Positions 60,849 through 64,000 of a stretch of 64,000 bases of DNA are shown here, one piece after another. Location: assembly GCA_930633525.1 (NCBI GenBank), contig CAKNFP010000001.1, forward strand, positions 1,466,001 to 1,530,000. The letters run 5' to 3'. Both the position numbers and the translations under genes were made by a program. Each line of letters opens with the position of its first letter. Within the stretch, counting starts at the first letter, position 1. Below the pieces are notes generated by a model. That model saw only the letters and a list, made by a program, of their open reading frames with translations. It made no database searches and had not been told where the DNA came from. This DNA is from Hyphomicrobiales bacterium (lineage in GTDB: Bacteria > Pseudomonadota > Alphaproteobacteria > Rhizobiales > Beijerinckiaceae).

Positions 60849-61155
60849 TAAACCGCCCCGGGTTCGCCGGAGGCCGTTTGGTTTGAGTCACGCTGCCATG
60901 GCTGGCTCATCCAGCATTGCTTAGTAGCGCTCCTCGGCTTCGGCCGGCGGGATGTTGCCGAGGGGCTCCAGCCGCCGCCGATTGTTCAACCAGTCGACTC
61001 AGCTCAGCGTCGCGAACTCGACGGATTGCCACAGCCCGCGCCGATGGATCACCTCGGCCTTGTAGAAAAGTCCGTTGATCGTCTCGGCGAGAGCGTTATC
61101 GTAACTGTCGCCGACGCCGCCGACGGAGGGTGCGATACCTACCTCGCACGATGAC
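60849..61155 (-). mobile_element. IS3-family transposase remnant (3' part, degenerate)
   Basis: The minus strand reads GIAPSVGGVGDSYDNALAET followed by INGLFYKAEVIHRRGLWQS, then VDWFNNRRRLEPLGNIPPAE, the C-terminal part of an IS3-group OrfB integrase with the catalytic Glu in ALAET. Frame is broken near 61000 (WVDWF becomes disrupted) and most of the gene is missing. A right-end-like TAAACCGCCCCGG lies at 60849. The element no longer moves. Confidence 0.85.
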
Positions 61156-61809
61156 GCGATCTCGTGTGGGCTGTGCCGACATTCGCTTCACATAACATGC
61201 GCTGGAGCGTCGGCGCCGAAAATGACCTTGGCCTGCCTGCCCGGCATGGCGGTAAACCTCCTGCGATGTAGGGAAATGAGTGCGCGGTGATGGCGATGCC
61301 GGCCGTGCGTCAGCTATCACAGCTAATGCATCATAATGGCACAGCTGCGCGCCAAGATCGAGCTGGTGTTGCAAAAATCTGCACAAAGCAAAGTGTGCGC
61401 TGATATTTGCGGCGCGATTAACCGTGCACCACAGGCTGCTAGTTGCACTGGAAAAAAGGACGGAATTGTCTCCAGCAGCCGTCTGACAGTAGGTATTCGC
61501 CAACTGATCGGATCGGTATAAAACGGGCCAGGCGCCTGAGCGCGAACTGAGTGGTCTCCAACTGGGAGCGCGACGTCAGTGAACGCAATGGCTGCGTCGT
61601 GCGACAGCCGATTGACGGCACCCCATTCGCAAGCTCATCGAACTGCCATAGCGAGCGGATCCGCGTGCGATAATCCCGTCCATCATTTTGGAATTGATCT
61701 AAATCATTGATGTTGCGAGTATTTTCCAAACAGTCTATCAAAAATGTGTTCTCTCGGCTCAACATGCTTAGGGCGTTCGGACTCTCACTCGTTTCTTGTT
61801 CAGCAGCCA
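61156..61809. other. intergenic stretch before the sigma factor gene
   Basis: About 650 bp between the IS remnant and the FecI-type gene. No gene recognised; it should contain the promoter of the sigma factor operon. The 61.7 kb end is AT-richer. Confidence 0.45.
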
Positions 61810-62343
61810 ATGACCACAACGATCACCACACGCGAGATTCAGGACGACCTTATGTCCGTCTATATCCGTCAGTGGAAGGTGCTGCGGGGATTGCTGAAAA
61901 AGCATACCGGCTCGCACGATTTAGCGGAGGATGCCCTTCAGGAAACTTGGCTGCGGCTCGCGGGCATGAAGTTAGAGCCGACAACGATCTACGATAAGCA
62001 GGCGTTTATTCTGCGCGTGGCCGGCAATATCGCGATTGATTTGCTGCGGCGAGAAAAAAGGCACAGCTCACGCTGCATCAGCGACGAGGCCGTGCTGAAC
62101 GCCCTCGTAGACAACTATCCGTCGCCGGAAGCGTTCGCGATCGACCGGGACCGAGTTCGCTTCCTGGCTCTCGCGTTGGCGCAGTTGCCTGCGAAGCCCC
62201 GAGCAGCGCTGTTGTTGAATCGTTGCGACGGGCTTTCCCACCGCGAGATCGCGGGGCAGCTTGGCGTTTCCGAAAGCATGGTTGCACGCTACCTCGCGCA
62301 AGCACTCCGTCATTGCCGCGACCATTTCCGCGACGTGGCGTGA
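61810..62343 (+). CDS. FecI-type ECF RNA polymerase sigma factor
   Basis: 177 aa. Region 2 is SVYIRQWKVLRGLLKKHTGS followed by HDLAEDALQETWLRLAGM and AFILRVAGNIAIDLLRREKR; region 4 is LAQLPAKPRAALLLNRCDGL then SHREIAGQLGVSESMVARYL with its helix-turn-helix. The start is uncertain: ATG 61810 or 61852. Followed after 126 bp by a FecR-type gene and a TonB transducer with an STN domain, the classic cell-surface signalling arrangement for siderophore or haem uptake (established). Confidence 0.93.
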   Translation: MTTTITTREIQDDLMSVYIRQWKVLRGLLKKHTGSHDLAEDALQETWLRLAGMKLEPTTIYDKQAFILRVAGNIAIDLLRREKRHSSRCISDEAVLNALVDNYPSPEAFAIDRDRVRFLALALAQLPAKPRAALLLNRCDGLSHREIAGQLGVSESMVARYLAQALRHCRDHFRDVA

Positions 62344-62469
62344 ACTTTTCCAACTGTTCGGGGGCGACTTCGGCCGCTTTGCTTCGTCATTGATATAAGA
62401 GGCTGATTCTTGCGCACGCTTCCGGAAAAAGCGTTCGCGCGCTTGCTGTGACGGGGCGATGTCGAATTG

Positions 62470-63417
62470 ATGACTGAGGATGGCAAACGACACCATGTGG
62501 ACATCGCTCTCAGTGATGAAGCCATTAACTGGGTCGTCAGGCTCAATTCCGGACGAGCCACCCAAGCGGATCGGGAAGCTTTCACCGACTGGCGGTTACA
62601 GAGCGAGCATCACGAACTTGCGGCACAGGAAGCCGAAACGATCTGGCACGGTGTTGGGATTGCCGGTGATGACGCGCGAAAGGCGGAACAGAAAGCTGCG
62701 CACACAAAAGTGACGCGGGGGGCCGTGCTTGGGGGGATTCTGCTGGTGGCAGCGGGGTTGGCCATCGAAAGATTCGGTGTGATCGGCCCGAGGCGCCTTG
62801 CGGATCATGCGACGAGCGTTGGCGAACAGCGTCGCATTACGCTGCCGGACGGGTCAAGCGTATTTCTGAACGCAAGCGCCGCACTCGCGGTCGATTTCAC
62901 CGACGTGGAACGACACCTGACTTTACTTGTGGGCGAGGCGATCTTCACCGTTGTACGTGATGCCGCACGGCCGTTCATTGTCGAGGCGAACGGCGGTCGA
63001 GCCCAGGCGATTGGCACGGTTTTCAATATCGACATCCGGCCAGAAGAGGTCGTTGTGACGGTTCTGGAGGGGGTCGTTGAAGTTGCTACCCAGGTTGGCT
63101 CCGTGACGGCGCATGTTGATCAGCGTGTGCGCTACACCGCCTCCTCACGTCCATCTGCTGCTGAAACCATTGATGCCGATGTTGAGACGGCTTGGCGCCG
63201 AGGCAAGCTGATCTTCAACCGAAGGCCGCTGGGCGATGTCGTTGCCGAGATTGAGCGTCACCGCGACGGACAAATTGTGATCGTGAACCCGCGGCTGCGT
63301 TCACTCGAAGTCACGGGTGTATTTGATCTTCGGGACCCGGATACAATTCTGCGCACCATCGAGGAAACGCTTCCGGTGCGGGTCAATCGACTACCCTTCG
63401 TGACCATACTCCGCTAG
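62470..63417 (+). CDS. FecR-family anti-sigma/sigma regulator
   Basis: 315 aa. Cytoplasmic DUF4880-type N-terminus (AINWVVRLNSGRATQADREA, FTDWRLQSEHHELAAQEAE), a single membrane helix around residues 78-95 (AVLGGILLVAAGLAIERFG), then the periplasmic FecR domain RRITLPDGSSVFLNASAALA with AIGTVFNIDIRPEEVVVTVL and a DUF4974-like C-terminus (FNRRPLGDVVAEIERHRDGQ). It senses the loaded receptor and controls the preceding sigma factor. ATG 62470 follows a TTG alternative. Confidence 0.93.
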   Translation: MTEDGKRHHVDIALSDEAINWVVRLNSGRATQADREAFTDWRLQSEHHELAAQEAETIWHGVGIAGDDARKAEQKAAHTKVTRGAVLGGILLVAAGLAIERFGVIGPRRLADHATSVGEQRRITLPDGSSVFLNASAALAVDFTDVERHLTLLVGEAIFTVVRDAARPFIVEANGGRAQAIGTVFNIDIRPEEVVVTVLEGVVEVATQVGSVTAHVDQRVRYTASSRPSAAETIDADVETAWRRGKLIFNRRPLGDVVAEIERHRDGQIVIVNPRLRSLEVTGVFDLRDPDTILRTIEETLPVRVNRLPFVTILR

Positions 63418-63606
63418 TAGTATGGGCCTATTTTGAGAAAATTATCACGTAAATTCAATTGCTTATGTTCTATATTTTACTTTATTCGATGGGACAGTGC
63501 AAGAACACCTCCGTCATTTCGTCCTAGAATTGAGGACGTTAGACGCCGCGATTTCGCGCGATGGCCGACGCCCTCCTCAGACAATTAGGAAGGATAGGCA
63601 GCATCG

Positions 63607-64000
63607 ATGGGCGACGGGGCAGCGAACGGCGGAATAGACTTCGGAAAAAGGCATTCGGTTGCAGCGGCGCTGCTCGCATCGGCCGCGATCTATCTGGTAA
63701 TCAGTTTACCCGGCCAGTTCACAAAGCCGGCGCGAGCGCAAGACGTAACGTCACCGCGTGGGACCTTGCAAACCACATCCTTTAACATCCGGGCGCAGGA
63801 TCTTGGTGGTGCGCTTACTGCATTCGCCGACCGCGCCGGGCTTCGCTTGCTCTTTCCATCGGACCTTGTCGCCGGGAGGAAAAGCTCCGGGATCTCAGGC
63901 GCCTTTAGATACGATCAGGCATTGGAGCGCCTGTTGGCTGGCACAGGCCTCACCTATCGCTTTACGAGCACCAATACCGTGACGATTGTTGATCCAAAAG
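63607..64000 (+). CDS. TonB-dependent transducer with STN domain, cut by the window end
   Basis: First 131 codons of an outer-membrane receptor. ATG 63607 is preceded by AGGAAGG about 12 bases upstream. The leader ends near PARAQDVTS; then the STN (secretin/TonB N-terminal) domain reads TTSFNIRAQDLGGALTAFAD, RAGLRLLFPSDLVAG and ALERLLAGTGLTYRFT, TNTVTIVDPK. This N-terminal signalling domain contacts the FecR-type protein. The barrel lies beyond the window. No alternative gene fits; the overlapping plus-strand frames here are artefacts. Confidence 0.9.
   Translation, partial: MGDGAANGGIDFGKRHSVAAALLASAAIYLVISLPGQFTKPARAQDVTSPRGTLQTTSFNIRAQDLGGALTAFADRAGLRLLFPSDLVAGRKSSGISGAFRYDQALERLLAGTGLTYRFTSTNTVTIVDPK

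Noticed and set aside
61096..61503. 135-residue minus-strand frame near the IS3 remnant
   Set aside because: A mix of unrelated sequence; only its 3' neighbour shows transposase motifs.
63561..63785. 74-residue plus-strand frame at the sequence end
   Set aside because: Out of frame with the STN-domain protein starting at 63607, which has a clear leader, STN pattern and SD.
1..64000. CRISPR array, rRNA or prophage module
   Set aside because: I saw no spaced direct repeats of 25-40 bp, no rRNA landmarks and no phage structural genes.

Overview
The window is high-GC DNA with short intergenic gaps, strong purine-rich ribosome binding sites and many 4-bp ATGA/GTGA gene overlaps. Gene content (HmuP-type haem uptake, HmuQ/HmuD-like haem monooxygenase, many solute-binding proteins, TRAP carriers, CaiB-type CoA transferases, IclR/LysR/LacI regulators) points to an alphaproteobacterium of the Hyphomicrobiales (Bradyrhizobium, Bosea or Chelatococcus-like). 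I cannot fix the genus. There is no replication, ribosomal or conjugation machinery, so this looks like an accessory, catabolism-rich stretch of chromosome or a large replicon.

Layout. 1-4.2 kb: a D-2-hydroxyacid dehydrogenase whose start codon begins one base before the window, then a complete polar amino acid ABC importer closed by a terminator. 5.5-11.5 kb: a divergent haem locus, hmuPTUV leftward and a TonB haem receptor plus haem monooxygenase rightward, around a control region with two dyads. 11.5-18 kb: DUF2478 protein with mobA, a TusA-like protein, a CDF cation exporter, a secreted lectin-like protein and a large secreted RTX/DUF4214 protein with a possible papain-like Cys/His centre. 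18-30.8 kb: a LacI regulator facing an operon of SDR, CoA transferase, an unusual signal-less solute-binding-like protein and an enoyl-CoA hydratase, followed by a sugar-type ABC importer, then LysR with a divergent DapA-like/SDR pair.

30.9-35 kb: a methyltransferase, tRNA-Ser(GCU), a wrecked P4-type integrase immediately 3' of it, and a BaiN/HI0933-type flavoprotein. 35.8-44.2 kb: an IclR-headed TRAP-transporter locus (DUF1330, dctQM, SDR, Fe-dependent alcohol dehydrogenase, D-2-hydroxyacid dehydrogenase, dctP). I find one 26-bp operator-like sequence at all of its regulatory promoters.

44.3-60.2 kb: a second IclR-headed locus. It holds a three-component FAD/[2Fe-2S] amine or opine-type dehydrogenase with an SDR, a BKACE (DUF849) enzyme, an amino acid ABC importer, two CaiB-type CoA transferases, a DapA-family lyase, an SMP-30 lactonase, a class III aminotransferase and two solute-binding proteins. 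A 16-bp palindrome, GTTTYRTATAYRAAAC, recurs at four of its promoters, including that of the IclR gene. The set reads as uptake, oxidation or transamination, CoA activation and carbon-carbon cleavage of a nitrogen-containing acid of unknown identity; this is the best candidate for an undescribed system here. 60.8-64 kb: an IS3-family remnant, then a FecI-type sigma factor, a FecR-type regulator and the first 131 codons of a TonB transducer with an STN domain, cut by the window end.
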